Counted from the stretch's first letter, positions 1-10,353 are shown. The stretch: DNA of 64,000 bases from Scandinavium goeteborgense (GCF_003935895.2 NZ_CP054058.1:434001-498000); one strand, 5' to 3'. The notes: generated from the sequence alone by a model not told the origin. Numbers and translations: made by a program.

Positions 1-1325
1 AGGGTGGCGAGCAGGGCATACAACACGCCGCCGACAATCATGGCGCTCAGCGCTCCGGCAGCGTTCGCTCGTTCCCAATAAAGGCCCAGCACCAGCGGCC
101 ACAGGAAAACAGCTTCCAGCCCGCCAAACGCCAGCAGGTTCAGCCAGATGATCATCTCCGGCGGTCGCCAGGCCGCCAGCAGCAGCAGCGCACCCAATAT
201 CAGGGTGATCAGCGCTGACATACGTTTCAGCCGCTTCTCGTTGTGCACCTGCTCCGGGCGGAAATTCAGATACAGATCTTTGATGATCGTAGCGGAACTC
301 TGCAATAACTGCGCGTTGATCGTCGACATGATGGCCGCCATCGGCGCGGCAAGGAAGATCCCCGCAGCCACCGGCGGCAACACTTTAACCATCAGCGTGG
401 GGATAACCAAATCCGGGACGTTGAGATCCGGAATCACGGCGCGGCCAAGTGCGCCAGCCAGATGCATACCGAACATCAGGACAGCCACGACAATCGTGCC
501 GATAATCATGCCGCGGTGCACAGCCTTGCTGTCTTTGTACGAGATGCAACGCACTGCCGTGTGCGGCAGGCCAATTACCCCAAAGCAGACCAGCACCCAG
601 AAAGAGGTCATAAAGCTCGGCGATAAAATATCGTCAGCACCCTGTGGGGAGACCAGTTTAGGGTCGATGTGTTCCAGCGTTTGTACCGCATGACTCAGGC
701 CACCCGCCGCGTGAACGACACCAATCAGCAGCACGATGGTGCCAATCAGCATCACCATGCCCTGCATCGCGTCGTTCAGTACGCTGGCACGGAAGCCGCC
801 GAAAGCGGTATACAGCGCGATACTGATCCCGAAAATCAGCAGGCCCGTTTCGTAAGGAATACCGGCTGCGGTTTCCAACAGGCGTGCGCCGCCGATGAAC
901 TGTACGGTCATGGCCCCGACAAACGCGACCAGCAGGCTAAGGCTCGCCAGCCACACCAGCAGACGGCTCTGATAGCGGGCAAACAGCATATCGTTGAGCG
1001 TCACCGCGTTATAACGTCGGGCAAGGATAGCGAATTTTTTCCCCAGAACGCCGAGCGATAACCACACGGCAGGTAATTGGATCATCGCCAGCAATACCCA
1101 GCCCAACCCGTATTTATAAGCCGCTCCGGGGCCACCGATAAACGAACTGGCGCTGATGTATGTTGCGCTAAGGGTCATCGCCAGTACGAAGCCGCCCATC
1201 GAACGGCTACCGAGAAAATATTCGTTGAGGAACGTGCCGGTGGCACGTTTACGCATCGCGTAAATCGACAGGCCAAACACCACCAACAAATAGGCGACAA
1301 GCGGCAAAATGACTTCAGGCTGCAT
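1..1325 (-). CDS. panF: Sodium/pantothenate symporter PanF (partial, 3' end outside window)
   Basis: Inner-membrane Na+/pantothenate symporter of the SSS family, which imports the coenzyme A precursor. The minus-strand reading starts MQPEVILPLVAYLLVVFG and continues with GTFLNEYFLGSRSMGG and, near residue 175, GGFRASVLNDAMQG, all typical of PanF. It is hydrophobic throughout, as expected for a multi-pass carrier. About 441 codons are present. The E. coli protein has about 483 residues, so roughly the last 40 lie beyond base 1. The ATG at 1323-1325 overlaps the end of yhdT by 11 bases, the usual yhdT-panF translational coupling. Identity is clear from family resemblance; the truncation is only the window edge. 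Confidence 0.95.
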   Translation of the reverse strand, partial: MQPEVILPLVAYLLVVFGLSIYAMRKRATGTFLNEYFLGSRSMGGFVLAMTLSATYISASSFIGGPGAAYKYGLGWVLLAMIQLPAVWLSLGVLGKKFAILARRYNAVTLNDMLFARYQSRLLVWLASLSLLVAFVGAMTVQFIGGARLLETAAGIPYETGLLIFGISIALYTAFGGFRASVLNDAMQGMVMLIGTIVLLIGVVHAAGGLSHAVQTLEHIDPKLVSPQGADDILSPSFMTSFWVLVCFGVIGLPHTAVRCISYKDSKAVHRGMIIGTIVVAVLMFGMHLAGALGRAVIPDLNVPDLVIPTLMVKVLPPVAAGIFLAAPMAAIMSTINAQLLQSSATIIKDLYLNFRPEQVHNEKRLKRMSALITLILGALLLLAAWRPPEMIIWLNLLAFGGLEAVFLWPLVLGLYWERANAAGALSAMIVGGVLYALLAT

Positions 1326-1557
1326 CATCGTCCTCCAGTGGAATATCGCGATAGATGAATTTTACCATTGCCCAACAGAGCAAAATAAACACCAGCGGAC
1401 TTAGCAAACAGGCCATTTCAAACCAGCGCGGCAGGCCGGTGAAGCCCTGAATTGAGTTTGGTATGTAAGCACTTGCCAACCAGGCTGCGAGATAGAGGAG
1501 GGTAAGCCACAACGCCCAGCGGGCTTCTTTGTGGGCCTGAACAAAACGCGCGTCCAT
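1315..1557 (-). CDS. yhdT: Small inner-membrane protein YhdT (DUF997)
   Basis: An 80-residue protein with two predicted membrane segments (about residues 16-36 and 46-68) and an acidic tail ending EDDDAA. It matches YhdT, a DUF997 protein of unknown function found immediately upstream of panF across enterics. Its last codons overlap the panF start, so the two are almost certainly cotranscribed. The coupling suggests a role linked to pantothenate uptake, but that is inference. The start codon at 1555-1557 gives the usual family length. Confidence 0.9.
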   Translation of the reverse strand: MDARFVQAHKEARWALWLTLLYLAAWLASAYIPNSIQGFTGLPRWFEMACLLSPLVFILLCWAMVKFIYRDIPLEDDDAA

Positions 1558-1625
1558 AAGGCTCCCAGGGTCAATTTAAAGCGGGGATTGTACCTTAAGG
1601 GGCTGGTAAGGGGAGAGAAAAAGAA

Positions 1626-1650
1626 AAAAGGCCGGAAGATCCGGCCTTTT
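1626..1650 (-). terminator. Rho-independent terminator of aroQ-accBC
   Basis: Read on the minus strand, the perfect ten-base inverted repeat AAAAGGCCGG / CCGGCCTTTT with a five-base loop ends in a T run, 15 bases past the accC stop. It also faces yhdT from upstream, so it insulates yhdT-panF from accBC transcription. Confidence 0.85.
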
Positions 1651-1665
1651 GCTAAACGTTCAGGA

Positions 1666-3015
1666 TTACTTTTCCTGAAGTCCGAGTTTTTTCTCCAGAT
1701 AGTGGATGTTGGTTCCACCATGCTGGAAGTTCTCGTCGCTCATAATGCGCATCTGCAGTTCAACGTTGGTTTTGATACCGTCGATGATCAGTTCCTGGAG
1801 GGCGTTCTTCATGCGAGAAATCGCCACGTCACGGGTTTCGCCGTAACAGATGAGCTTACCAATCATTGAGTCATAGTATGGTGGTACGGTGTAACCGGCG
1901 TAGATATGAGACTCCCAACGCACACCAAAACCGCCAGGTGCGTGGAAACGGGTAATTTTACCCGGGCTCGGCAGGAAGGTGTTCGGGTCTTCGGCGTTGA
2001 TACGGCATTCCACCGCATGGCCGCGAACGTGCACTTCTTCCTGTTTGATTGACAGCGGCTGACCGGCAGCGATACGCAGCTGCTCTTTAATCAGGTCAAC
2101 GCCAGTGATCATCTCGGTAACCGGGTGCTCTACCTGAATACGGGTGTTCATTTCGATGAAATAGAACTCGCCGTTTTCAAACAGGAACTCGAAAGTACCC
2201 GCGCCACGGTAGCTGATATCCACACAGGCTTTCGCACAACGCTCGCCGATGTAGCGACGCAGTTCCGGCGTGATGCCTGGCGCTGGTGCTTCTTCGACAA
2301 CTTTCTGGTGGCGACGCTGCATAGAGCAGTCACGTTCTGCCAGATAGATAGCGTTGCCCTGACCGTCTGCCAATACCTGAATCTCGATATGACGAGGATT
2401 TTCCAGGTATTTTTCCATGTACACCATGTCATTGCTGAAAGCGGCTTTCGCTTCGGCTTTGGTCATGGTGATGGACTGGGCCAGTTCAGCGTCGCTGCGT
2501 ACTACGCGCATACCGCGACCACCGCCGCCACCGGAGGCTTTGATGATAACCGGATAGCCGATGCGTTTCGCATGGGCACGGTTAGCGTCCATGTCGTCGC
2601 CCAGCGGGCCATCAGAGCCAGGTACCGTTGGAACGCCTGCTTTTTTCATCGCGTTGATTGCAGACACTTTGTCGCCCATCAGGCGGATGGTGTCAGCTTT
2701 CGGGCCGATGAAGATAAAGCCAGAACGTTCAACCTGCTCAGCAAAGTTGGCGTTTTCGGACAGGAAGCCATAACCCGGATGGATTGCCACCGCGCCGGTG
2801 ATTTCAGCGGCGCTGATGATAGCCGGGATATTCAGATAGCTTTTAACGGACGGAGCCGGGCCAATACAGACCGTCTCATCCGCCAGCAGTACGTGTTTTA
2901 AATCGCGATCCGCAGTGGAGTGCACAGCGACGGTCTTGATACCCAGTTCTTTACAGGCACGAAGAATACGCAATGCAATCTCGCCACGGTTGGCGATGAC
3001 AATTTTATCCAGCAT
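1666..3015 (-). CDS. accC: Acetyl-CoA carboxylase, biotin carboxylase subunit AccC
   Basis: Carboxylates biotin on AccB with ATP and bicarbonate, the first half-reaction of acetyl-CoA carboxylase and the committed step of fatty acid synthesis. The 449-residue length equals E. coli AccC. The N-terminal domain starts [18 protein letters not shown]. The ATP-grasp glycine loop [10 protein letters not shown] lies near residues 160-170, and the metal-binding and catalytic stretch [16 protein letters not shown] near 285-300. The reading frame stays open upstream to 3054, but those codons overlap the end of accB and the MLDK start is the conserved one. It sits 10 bases downstream of accB in the aroQ-accB-accC operon. 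The holoenzyme also needs AccA and AccD, which are not in the window. Confidence 0.98.
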   Translation of the reverse strand: MLDKIVIANRGEIALRILRACKELGIKTVAVHSTADRDLKHVLLADETVCIGPAPSVKSYLNIPAIISAAEITGAVAIHPGYGFLSENANFAEQVERSGFIFIGPKADTIRLMGDKVSAINAMKKAGVPTVPGSDGPLGDDMDANRAHAKRIGYPVIIKASGGGGGRGMRVVRSDAELAQSITMTKAEAKAAFSNDMVYMEKYLENPRHIEIQVLADGQGNAIYLAERDCSMQRRHQKVVEEAPAPGITPELRRYIGERCAKACVDISYRGAGTFEFLFENGEFYFIEMNTRIQVEHPVTEMITGVDLIKEQLRIAAGQPLSIKQEEVHVRGHAVECRINAEDPNTFLPSPGKITRFHAPGGFGVRWESHIYAGYTVPPYYDSMIGKLICYGETRDVAISRMKNALQELIIDGIKTNVELQMRIMSDENFQHGGTNIHYLEKKLGLQEK

Positions 3016-3025
3016 GTTCGCCTCG

Positions 3026-3487
3026 TTACTCGATGACGACCAGTGGCTCGTCAAATTCTACCGGTTGACCACTTTCGACCAGAATGGCTTTCACCACGCC
3101 TGATTTGTCGGCTTCGATCTGGTTCATCATTTTCATGGCTTCAACGATGCACAGGGTATCACCCGCGTTCACCTTCTGGCCCACTTCAATGAATGCTTTC
3201 GCGTCCGGGCTCGGGGTGCGGTAGAAGGTACCAACCATCGGGGAGCGTACGATGTGGCCACTGATTTCAGCTTTAGGTGCTTCAGCAGCAGCTACCGGTG
3301 CAGCAGCGGCCGGAGCCATCTGTGGTTGCATCATAGGGGCAGCATAAGCCTGTTGCATTACTGGGAAGCCAGCATTGGCCGAAGCGCGGCTGATACGTAC
3401 AGACTCTTCGCCTTCAGAAATTTCCAGTTCGGAGATGCCTGATTCTTCAACCAGCTCGATCAGTTTTTTAATCTTACGAATATCCAT
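3026..3487 (-). CDS. accB: Acetyl-CoA carboxylase, biotin carboxyl carrier protein AccB
   Basis: Carries biotin between the biotin carboxylase (AccC) and the carboxyltransferase (AccAD). The 153 residues show the expected order: an N-terminal domain ([17 protein letters not shown]), an Ala/Pro/Met-rich linker around residues 40-75, and a C-terminal biotinyl domain. That domain carries the EAMKM motif, with the biotinylated lysine at residue 119, 34 residues from the end as in the family. The protein is three residues shorter than E. coli BCCP, and the difference is most likely in the linker. It lies 22 bases after aroQ and 10 before accC, so the three genes form one operon. Confidence 0.98.
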   Translation of the reverse strand: MDIRKIKKLIELVEESGISELEISEGEESVRISRASANAGFPVMQQAYAAPMMQPQMAPAAAAPVAAAEAPKAEISGHIVRSPMVGTFYRTPSPDAKAFIEVGQKVNAGDTLCIVEAMKMMNQIEADKSGVVKAILVESGQPVEFDEPLVVIE

Positions 3488-3509
3488 GAGTGGGTTCCGT
3501 ACTCTTTGT

Positions 3510-3962
3510 TTAGTGTGATTGTGACAGGCGTTTAACCGCCGTCTGTAATGCGTATGAATAGCCGTCAGCGCCTAATCCGCAGATGACGCCGGCAGCGATA
3601 TCAGAGAGATATGAGTGATGGCGGAACGGCTCGCGAGCGTGCACGTTACTCAGATGTATCTCGATAAACGGGATACTGACCGCCAATAGCGCATCACGAA
3701 TCGCAACGCTGGTGTGCGTGAATGCGGCCGGATTGATCAGGATATAGTCAATGTTGTCTTTAGCCTGATGAATTCGGTCGATAATCGCGAACTCCGCGTT
3801 CGACTGCAAATGGTCCAGCGACACATTCAGAGCCTCAGCTTCCGTCGTTAAACGGTTTACAATTTCCGCTAACGTCTGGGAGCCATACTTCTCTGGCTCA
3901 CGGGTGCCGAGCATGTTCAGGTTCGGTCCGTTTAAAAGCAAAATGCGTAACTTGTCGGCCAT
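3510..3962 (-). CDS. aroQ: Type II 3-dehydroquinate dehydratase AroQ
   Basis: Converts 3-dehydroquinate to 3-dehydroshikimate. The 150-residue length and the motifs [16 protein letters not shown] (residues 8-23), [17 protein letters not shown] and [17 protein letters not shown] identify the dodecameric type II enzyme; type I (AroD) is unrelated in sequence. E. coli K-12 uses AroD for the shikimate pathway and has no aroQ, whereas Salmonella-type and Klebsiella/Enterobacter-type genomes carry aroQ immediately before accBC. The 22-base gap to accB implies cotranscription. The ATG at 3960-3962 gives the canonical N-terminus. Confidence 0.95.
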   Translation of the reverse strand: MADKLRILLLNGPNLNMLGTREPEKYGSQTLAEIVNRLTTEAEALNVSLDHLQSNAEFAIIDRIHQAKDNIDYILINPAAFTHTSVAIRDALLAVSIPFIEIHLSNVHAREPFRHHSYLSDIAAGVICGLGADGYSYALQTAVKRLSQSH

Positions 3963-4072
3963 CGTGCTGCTATCTCCTGCAATTCTCCGGTAAAAAACAA
4001 AATATACCTTCGATGCGCGCTTGTCACCTTTTCAGAGGCCAAAAACCCCTGCCAGGAAAACCAAAGTCGCAC

Positions 4073-4078
4073 ATTATA
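4073..4078 (-). promoter_or_regulatory. Possible -10 element for aroQ-accBC
   Basis: A perfect minus-strand TATAAT lies about 110 bases upstream of aroQ, followed by a GC-rich stretch (GTGCGAC). The hexamer 17 bases upstream (GCTGCC) is a poor -35. The 235-base gap between msrQ and aroQ holds no other gene that I can see. The call rests on the -10 alone. Confidence 0.3.
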
Positions 4079-4197
4079 ACGATTTCGTAGCAATTGGCAG
4101 CTAAATACTGGTCTTATCAGGGAAGATTATCAACCTCAAACCCAAAAAAGCCTGACGTAGTGCGGGAGTTCTGCGGGAAAGTGCACATTATCGTGAA

Positions 4198-4797
4198 TTA
4201 ACGCCACCACCGGCGGAACTTCTTAAAACGCCACGCTAAAAGCGCAAAAGCGGCGATTGCGTACAGGATCGGTTGCGGTGAGAGGATCTTCACCGACCAC
4301 AGATAATGGATGGGGGCAAGGATCGCCACCAGATAGACGAAGTTATGCAATTTTTGCCAGCGCGCGCCCAGTTTTCGCTGCGCACGCTGAAACGAGGTGG
4401 CCGCCAGTGCCAGCAAAATCAGCCAGCTCACCAGGCCCAGCGTTAAATAAGGACGTGTGACCACTTCCTGCCCTAACAAACCCAGATTGTTAATCCCGAG
4501 CTCTAACAGCGCGTAGCTGGTGAGATGTAACGTCGCCCAGGCAAAACACCATAGCCCTAAAAGGCGGCGAGTTCGTATCAATAAAGGCTGTTTAGCGTAA
4601 CGCGCCAGCGGGGAGACCAGCAAGGTAGCGAGCAGCAGTTTCAGAGCCATCCTACCGGTAAAGTGTTGAATATCCTTGGCAGGGTCAGCGCTGAAGTAGC
4701 CCTGGGAACCCGCCCAGAATAACCACACTAGGGGTAAAAAGGCGGCCAGATGCAGCACCACCTTGAGCCAGACAATCTGTTTAACCGTTAAGCGCAC
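4198..4797 (-). CDS. msrQ: Heme-binding membrane subunit MsrQ
   Basis: Inner-membrane heme b protein (formerly YedZ) that passes electrons from the quinone pool to the periplasmic molybdoenzyme MsrP. It has 199 residues and about six hydrophobic segments. Conserved histidines lie in contexts such as [11 protein letters not shown] and [19 protein letters not shown], which fit the ferric reductase-like transmembrane fold. It starts directly after the msrP stop, with adjacent coordinates, so the pair is translationally coupled. The protein is slightly shorter than the E. coli form (about 211 residues). Confidence 0.95.
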   Translation of the reverse strand: MRLTVKQIVWLKVVLHLAAFLPLVWLFWAGSQGYFSADPAKDIQHFTGRMALKLLLATLLVSPLARYAKQPLLIRTRRLLGLWCFAWATLHLTSYALLELGINNLGLLGQEVVTRPYLTLGLVSWLILLALAATSFQRAQRKLGARWQKLHNFVYLVAILAPIHYLWSVKILSPQPILYAIAAFALLAWRFKKFRRWWR

Positions 4798-5799
4798 TCA
4801 GAAGTTCTCCCGTAAATTCAAGCCGCGGTACAGCGACGCCACCTGATCGGCATAGCCGTTAAACAACAGCGTCGGTTGGCGTTTGACGTCCAGTACGCCG
4901 CCTGAGCCGATAAAGCGCTCTGTGGCCTGCGACCAGCGTGGATGGTCAACATGCGGATTCACGTTGGCAAAAAAGCCGTATTCGTCAGGGGCTGCCAGAT
5001 TCCACGTGCAGGGCGGGCGTTCGCGAGTCAGTTTGATACTGACGATAGATTTGATGCCTTTGAAGCCGTATTTCCACGGCACGGTCAAGCGGATAGGCGC
5101 CCCGTTTTGCGGCGGTAGCGCTTTGCCATACACGCCGGTGGTCAGCAGCGTCAGCGGATGCATCGCCTCATCGAGACGCAGACCTTCAACATAGGGATAG
5201 GAGAGACCGCCGCCGATAAAGCGATCCTTCTGACCAGGCATCTGCTCGGGGGAGAAAATGGTTTTGAAGGCGACGTATTTGGCATCGCTGGTGGGCTCAA
5301 CCAGCGCCAGCAGCTTATGCAGTGGAAAACCAATCCACGGCACCACCATCGACCAGGCTTCCACGCAGCGCATCCGGTAGATTCGCTGTTCAAGTGGGAA
5401 ACGTTTGGTTAACGCGTCGTGATCGAGCGTCAGCGGTTTAGCGACTTCTCCATCAATAGTCAGCGTCCACGGATCGGTTTTCAGGCTTCCGGCATTGGCA
5501 GCCGGGTCGGCTTTATCCAGCCCGAACTCATAATAGTTGTTGTAGCCTGTGACCTTATCTTCCGGCGTGAGCGCCAGCTGACTCTGCCATTCGGCAGGGC
5601 GAGAGAATTCGAGCGGTTTCCCGGACGGGGCCGGTGGCCTGTCGTTGCCCTTAAACCAGCTGAGCAAATCGGCCTGAGCGGTAGGCGCGAGCGTCATTGC
5701 GGTGGCGCTTATGCCTAACATCTTCAGCACCTGGCGGCGCTGGAGCATAAATACGGATTCCGCCGTTACATCAGCTTCCGTTAGTTTTTTCGACTTCAT
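4798..5799 (-). CDS. msrP: Periplasmic methionine sulfoxide reductase catalytic subunit MsrP
   Basis: Molybdopterin enzyme (formerly YedY) that reduces methionine sulfoxide in periplasmic proteins, using electrons from MsrQ. The 333 residues begin with a twin-arginine signal peptide: RR at residues 21-22 in QRRQVLK, a hydrophobic stretch, and AQA at 41-43 before the mature DLLSWFKG. The Mo-ligating cysteine is at residue 145 in [15 protein letters not shown] chose the ATG at 5797-5799 because it gives the family N-terminus and follows GGAGG by five bases. An in-frame ATG at 5814 would add MTEEA. The ribosome binding site lies inside a perfect hairpin, described separately. In E. coli msrPQ lies with the hprRS two-component genes; here it lies beside aroQ with no such genes. 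Confidence 0.95.
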   Translation of the reverse strand: MKSKKLTEADVTAESVFMLQRRQVLKMLGISATAMTLAPTAQADLLSWFKGNDRPPAPSGKPLEFSRPAEWQSQLALTPEDKVTGYNNYYEFGLDKADPAANAGSLKTDPWTLTIDGEVAKPLTLDHDALTKRFPLEQRIYRMRCVEAWSMVVPWIGFPLHKLLALVEPTSDAKYVAFKTIFSPEQMPGQKDRFIGGGLSYPYVEGLRLDEAMHPLTLLTTGVYGKALPPQNGAPIRLTVPWKYGFKGIKSIVSIKLTRERPPCTWNLAAPDEYGFFANVNPHVDHPRWSQATERFIGSGGVLDVKRQPTLLFNGYADQVASLYRGLNLRENF

Positions 5800-5804
5800 G
5801 GCTT

Positions 5805-5839
5805 CCTCCGTCATGCTTTTTTCCTAAGCATGACGGAGG
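5805..5839 (-). promoter_or_regulatory. Hairpin sequestering the msrP ribosome binding site
   Basis: A perfect 14-base inverted repeat (CCTCCGTCATGCTT at 5805-5818, AAGCATGACGGAGG at 5826-5839) with a seven-base loop lies in the msrP leader. In the mRNA the 3' arm ends in GGAGG, the Shine-Dalgarno for the ATG at 5799, so folding would hide it. The loop contains AGGA, spaced to serve the alternative in-frame ATG at 5814, which is inside the stem. The structure is seen directly; a regulatory function is inference. Confidence 0.6.
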
Positions 5840-5877
5840 TGTCTGATTAACGCGAATATGTCACGAAAATTTGAAGA

Positions 5878-6852
5878 TTAGGCCACCTTCACCAGCGTGC
5901 GACCCTGAATCTGGTTGTTCATGATTTTTTCGGCAAACTCCGGCGCCTGAGCAAGGGTGATTTCCGTTGCGCTCTGGCTATAGAAGGAAGGCGGTAAATC
6001 CTGAACCAGACGTTCCCAGGCTTGTGTGCGGCGTGCGGCAGGGGTCATCACGGAATCGACACCCTGCAAACGGACGTTACGCAGAATGAATGGCATTACG
6101 GTGGTCGGCAGTGCAAAGCCACCCGCCAGACCACACGCGGCCACGCAACCGCCGTAGTTCATTTGCGCCAGCACTTTGGCCAGCACTTTATCGCCCACGG
6201 TATCGACCGCCCCGGCCCACAGCTGTTTTTCCAGCGGACGGGTTTCGGCGAATTCATCACGGCCAATAATACGGTTCGCGCCGAGGCTGCGCAGATAGTC
6301 ATGCGTGCTTTCGCGACCGGAAACGGCAGCGACCTGATAACCCAGCTTGTGCAACAGCGCAATCGCCGTACTGCCCACGCCGCCGCTGGCACCGGTCACG
6401 ACAATTTCGCCGTCCTGCGGTTTGACACCGGCGTCTTCCAGCGCCATCACGCAGAGCATGGCGGTAAAGCCTGCGGTGCCGATGATCATCGCCTGACGCG
6501 CGTCCATGCCGTGCGGTTGGGCGACCAGCCAGTCACCCTTCACGCGAGCCTGCTGAGAAAGGCCGCCCCAATGGTTTTCACCCACGCCCCAGCCGGTCAG
6601 CAGTACCTGCTGGCCCGCGTGAAAACGCGGGTCTTCGCTGCTGTGCACCACGCCCGCAAAATCGATACCTGGCACCATCGGGAAGTTGCGGATGATTTTG
6701 CCTTTGCCGGTAATCGCGAGCGCGTCTTTATAGTTGAGGCTTGACCACTGGATATCGACTGTGACATCACCTTGTGGCAGCTGGCTTTCCTCGATGGCCT
6801 GTACCGAGGCGAGAGTTTTACCGTCGTGCTGTTCTAAGATTAACGCCTGCAT
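5878..6852 (-). CDS. acuI: Acrylyl-CoA reductase (NADPH) AcuI
   Basis: Zinc-free medium-chain dehydrogenase/reductase (formerly YhdH) that reduces acryloyl-CoA to propionyl-CoA with NADPH and so removes a toxic electrophile. The 324 residues equal the E. coli length. An N-terminal GroES-like domain carries WSSLNYKDALAITGKGKI and GIDFAGVV. The Rossmann segment VVTGASGGVGSTAIALL lies near residues 143-159, and NYGGCVAACGLAGGF follows in the C-terminal half. It is transcribed divergently from csrD across a 223-base gap that holds a 14-base dyad. Confidence 0.95.
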   Translation of the reverse strand: MQALILEQHDGKTLASVQAIEESQLPQGDVTVDIQWSSLNYKDALAITGKGKIIRNFPMVPGIDFAGVVHSSEDPRFHAGQQVLLTGWGVGENHWGGLSQQARVKGDWLVAQPHGMDARQAMIIGTAGFTAMLCVMALEDAGVKPQDGEIVVTGASGGVGSTAIALLHKLGYQVAAVSGRESTHDYLRSLGANRIIGRDEFAETRPLEKQLWAGAVDTVGDKVLAKVLAQMNYGGCVAACGLAGGFALPTTVMPFILRNVRLQGVDSVMTPAARRTQAWERLVQDLPPSFYSQSATEITLAQAPEFAEKIMNNQIQGRTLVKVA

Positions 6853-6992
6853 AATCGTTCCTCAGTTGCTCAATGATTGGAAAATAATTTTCGATGACTA
6901 TACTCGGTAACTGAAACACGATGCCGATTTAACGCAATAAATTGCCAGATTCACTAACTCTGGTAGTATGCAGGGTCTTTTTGGCATGCTAG

Positions 6993-7006
6993 TTAGTGCT
7001 CACTAA
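6993..7006. promoter_or_regulatory. Dyad TTAGTGCTCACTAA between acuI and csrD
   Basis: A perfect 14-base palindrome (TTAGTG-CT-CACTAA), flanked by further partial symmetry, lies midway in the divergent acuI-csrD region. Its size and position suit a homodimeric repressor, for example a TetR- or MarR-type protein, acting on acuI. I do not recognise the site and no regulator gene lies next to it. Confidence 0.35.
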
Positions 7007-7075
7007 TTTCTTGCAATCCACCGTGGGTGTCCGGTCAACGTCGGGCTGTTTTTCATTAACGGAGTTAATACAGGG

Positions 7076-9016
7076 ATGCGATTAACGACGAAATTCTCAG
7101 CTTTTGTGGCGCTTCTAACGGGCCTGACCATCTTTGTCACCCTCATTGGTTGTTCACTGAGTTTCTACAACGGTATTCAATATAAAGTGGATTACCGCGC
7201 CCGGGCTGTGGCGACAGTTATCGATTCACGCCTGGTCAGTACCCCTTTTGATCAACTCGACAACCAACTGGACGAAATTCTGGTGCCTGTCGATATCGTG
7301 CGCGTTGATTTCATCGTTAATGATAAAACCATTTTTAGCCACTCACGTAGTAGCAGCTATCGCCCGATGGGCAGCAGTATTCAGTACCGCGAACTGGATG
7401 TAGAGTCGGTGAAGCACCCGGGAATGACCCTCCATCTGGTGTATCAGGATCCGATGGTGAATTATTTCCACTCGCTGCTGACCACCGCACCTCTCACTAT
7501 TGCCATTGCTTTTATGGTATTGATTATCTTCTTTTCGGTACGCTGGCTGCGCAATCAGCTGTCGGGCCAGGAACTGTTAGAACTGCGCTCCACGCGGATC
7601 CTCAACGGCGAACGCGGACAGCAGGTGCGTGGTTCGGTCCATGAGTGGCCCGCGCGAACCAGCAGCGCCCTCGATACGCTGCTGTCAGAAATTCAGTTTG
7701 CCGGTGAACAGCGCAGTCGTATGGATACGCTTATCCGCTCCTACGCGGCGCAGGACACCAAAACCGGCCTTAGCAACCGGATGTTTTTCGATAACCAGCT
7801 CGCAACGCTGCTCGACGATCAGGAAAAAGTTGGGGCGCATGGTATTGTGATGCTGATTCGCCTGCCGGAATTTGATTTGGTTCGCGACCAGTGGGGGCGT
7901 ACGGCGGCGGAAGAGCACTTCTTAATGCTGATCAATATGCTTTCCACTTTCATGATGCGTTATCCTGGTGCGTTGCTGGCTCGTTATTACCGCAGTGATT
8001 TTGCCGTGCTGCTGCCGCACCGCACGTTGAAGGAAGCCGACAGCATCGCCGGGCAACTGTTAAAAGCGCTGGACTCGTTACCGTCGACTAAGATTCTCGA
8101 TCAGGATGACATGATGCACATCGGCATCTGTACCTGGCGCAGCGGGCAAACCACTGAGCAGGTAATGGAGCACGCCGATGCGGCGGTCCGTAACGCAGTG
8201 CTTCAGGGCAGCAACAGCTGGGCAGTGTATGATGACTCTCTGCCAGAAAAAGGGCGCGGCAACGTGCGCTGGCGAACGCTCATCGAACAAATGCTCAGTC
8301 GCGGCGGCCCGCGCTTCTACCAAAAACCGGCGGTGCATTACGACGGCCGGGTTCACCATCGCGAATTGATGTGCCGCATTTATGACGGTAAAGAAGAAGT
8401 GATTGCCGCTGAATATATGCCGATGGTGATGGAGTTCGGTCTGGCGGAAGAGTACGACCGTTTACAAATCACCCGTTTGCTGCCTTTCCTCTCGTTTTGG
8501 CCCGAGGAAAATCTGGCTTTGCAGGTGACGGTCGAGTCGCTCATCCGGCCCCGGTTCCAGCGCTGGCTGCGTGATACGCTGATGCAATGTGAAAAAACAC
8601 AGCGAAAACGGATTATTTTTGAACTTGCAGAGGCAGATGTCTGTCAACATATCAGCCGCTTACAGCCCGTGATGCGTTTGATTCGCGCGTTAGGGGTTCG
8701 AGTCGTGGTGATTCAGGCCGGGTTGACGCTGGTCAGCACCAGTTGGATTAAAGAATTGTCGGTGGAAATCGTCAAGCTGCACCCGGGCTTGGTGCGTAAT
8801 ATAGAGAAACGCAGTGAAAACCAGTTGCTGGTGCAGAGTCTGGTCGAAGCCTGTAAAGGAACATCGACTCAGGTTTTCGCCACCGGATTGCGGAGTCGCA
8901 GCGAGTGGCAGGTGTTAAGAGAGTGCGGTGTGCTGGGTGGTCAGGGCGATTTTTTTGCTGCGTCACAACCACTTGACACTAGCGTAAAAAAATATTCGCA
9001 AAGATACTCTGTTTGA
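7076..9016 (+). CDS. csrD: RNase E specificity factor CsrD
   Basis: Membrane protein that targets the CsrB and CsrC sRNAs for RNase E decay and so controls free CsrA. At 646 residues it equals E. coli CsrD. Two membrane segments (about residues 8-30 and 137-156) flank a periplasmic region, followed by GGDEF-like and EAL-like domains. Both catalytic motifs are degenerate: the GGDEF position reads YRSDF (about residue 305) and the EAL position reads ELM in HHRELMCRIYD. This agrees with CsrD having no cyclic di-GMP synthesis or hydrolysis activity. The ATG at 7076 gives the standard N-terminus MRLTTKFSAFVALLTG. It is followed by mreB. Confidence 0.95.
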   Translation: MRLTTKFSAFVALLTGLTIFVTLIGCSLSFYNGIQYKVDYRARAVATVIDSRLVSTPFDQLDNQLDEILVPVDIVRVDFIVNDKTIFSHSRSSSYRPMGSSIQYRELDVESVKHPGMTLHLVYQDPMVNYFHSLLTTAPLTIAIAFMVLIIFFSVRWLRNQLSGQELLELRSTRILNGERGQQVRGSVHEWPARTSSALDTLLSEIQFAGEQRSRMDTLIRSYAAQDTKTGLSNRMFFDNQLATLLDDQEKVGAHGIVMLIRLPEFDLVRDQWGRTAAEEHFLMLINMLSTFMMRYPGALLARYYRSDFAVLLPHRTLKEADSIAGQLLKALDSLPSTKILDQDDMMHIGICTWRSGQTTEQVMEHADAAVRNAVLQGSNSWAVYDDSLPEKGRGNVRWRTLIEQMLSRGGPRFYQKPAVHYDGRVHHRELMCRIYDGKEEVIAAEYMPMVMEFGLAEEYDRLQITRLLPFLSFWPEENLALQVTVESLIRPRFQRWLRDTLMQCEKTQRKRIIFELAEADVCQHISRLQPVMRLIRALGVRVVVIQAGLTLVSTSWIKELSVEIVKLHPGLVRNIEKRSENQLLVQSLVEACKGTSTQVFATGLRSRSEWQVLRECGVLGGQGDFFAASQPLDTSVKKYSQRYSV

Positions 9017-9043
9017 TCTGCCGTTTGTCGTGTTTTCACGTAG

Positions 9044-9076
9044 AATAACGCGCGCTGTTTCTCCGCGGGCGTTATT
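9044..9076. terminator. Stem-loop downstream of csrD
   Basis: AATAACGC (9044-9051) and GCGTTATT (9069-9076) form an inverted repeat that can extend by three more pairs with a bulge. There is no T run after it, so it may be a transcript-end hairpin or an element in the mreB upstream region. The remainder of the 293-base csrD-mreB gap shows no ORF that I can support. Confidence 0.3.
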
Positions 9077-9261
9077 GAGTGCCCGCCAACAGGCGATACA
9101 GAACATGCCAGTGATCGTCCTTTGACAGGTTGCAATGTAAGCGAGGAACGCTGCGGCTCTGACAGTGTCAGGTCGAAATTGTAACAAAGGAAACGAACTG
9201 CACTAATTTTCACCGTTGCAGATGATTTTTGCGCCTTGTCGCTGCTGCGTGTGGTTGGTAA

Positions 9262-10353
<1,092 letters not shown>

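Noticed and set aside
148-1358. Plus-strand open frames antisense to panF
   Set aside because: The minus strand encodes PanF with intact family motifs; the plus-strand frames are broken into pieces with no recognisable similarity.
2125-2901. A 258-codon frame antisense to accC
   Set aside because: Shadow of the accC codons, which match biotin carboxylase along their whole length; no ribosome binding site context supports it.
7076-9016. Active diguanylate cyclase/phosphodiesterase
   Set aside because: The GGDEF and EAL positions read YRSDF and ELM, and the protein matches CsrD, which does not metabolise cyclic di-GMP.
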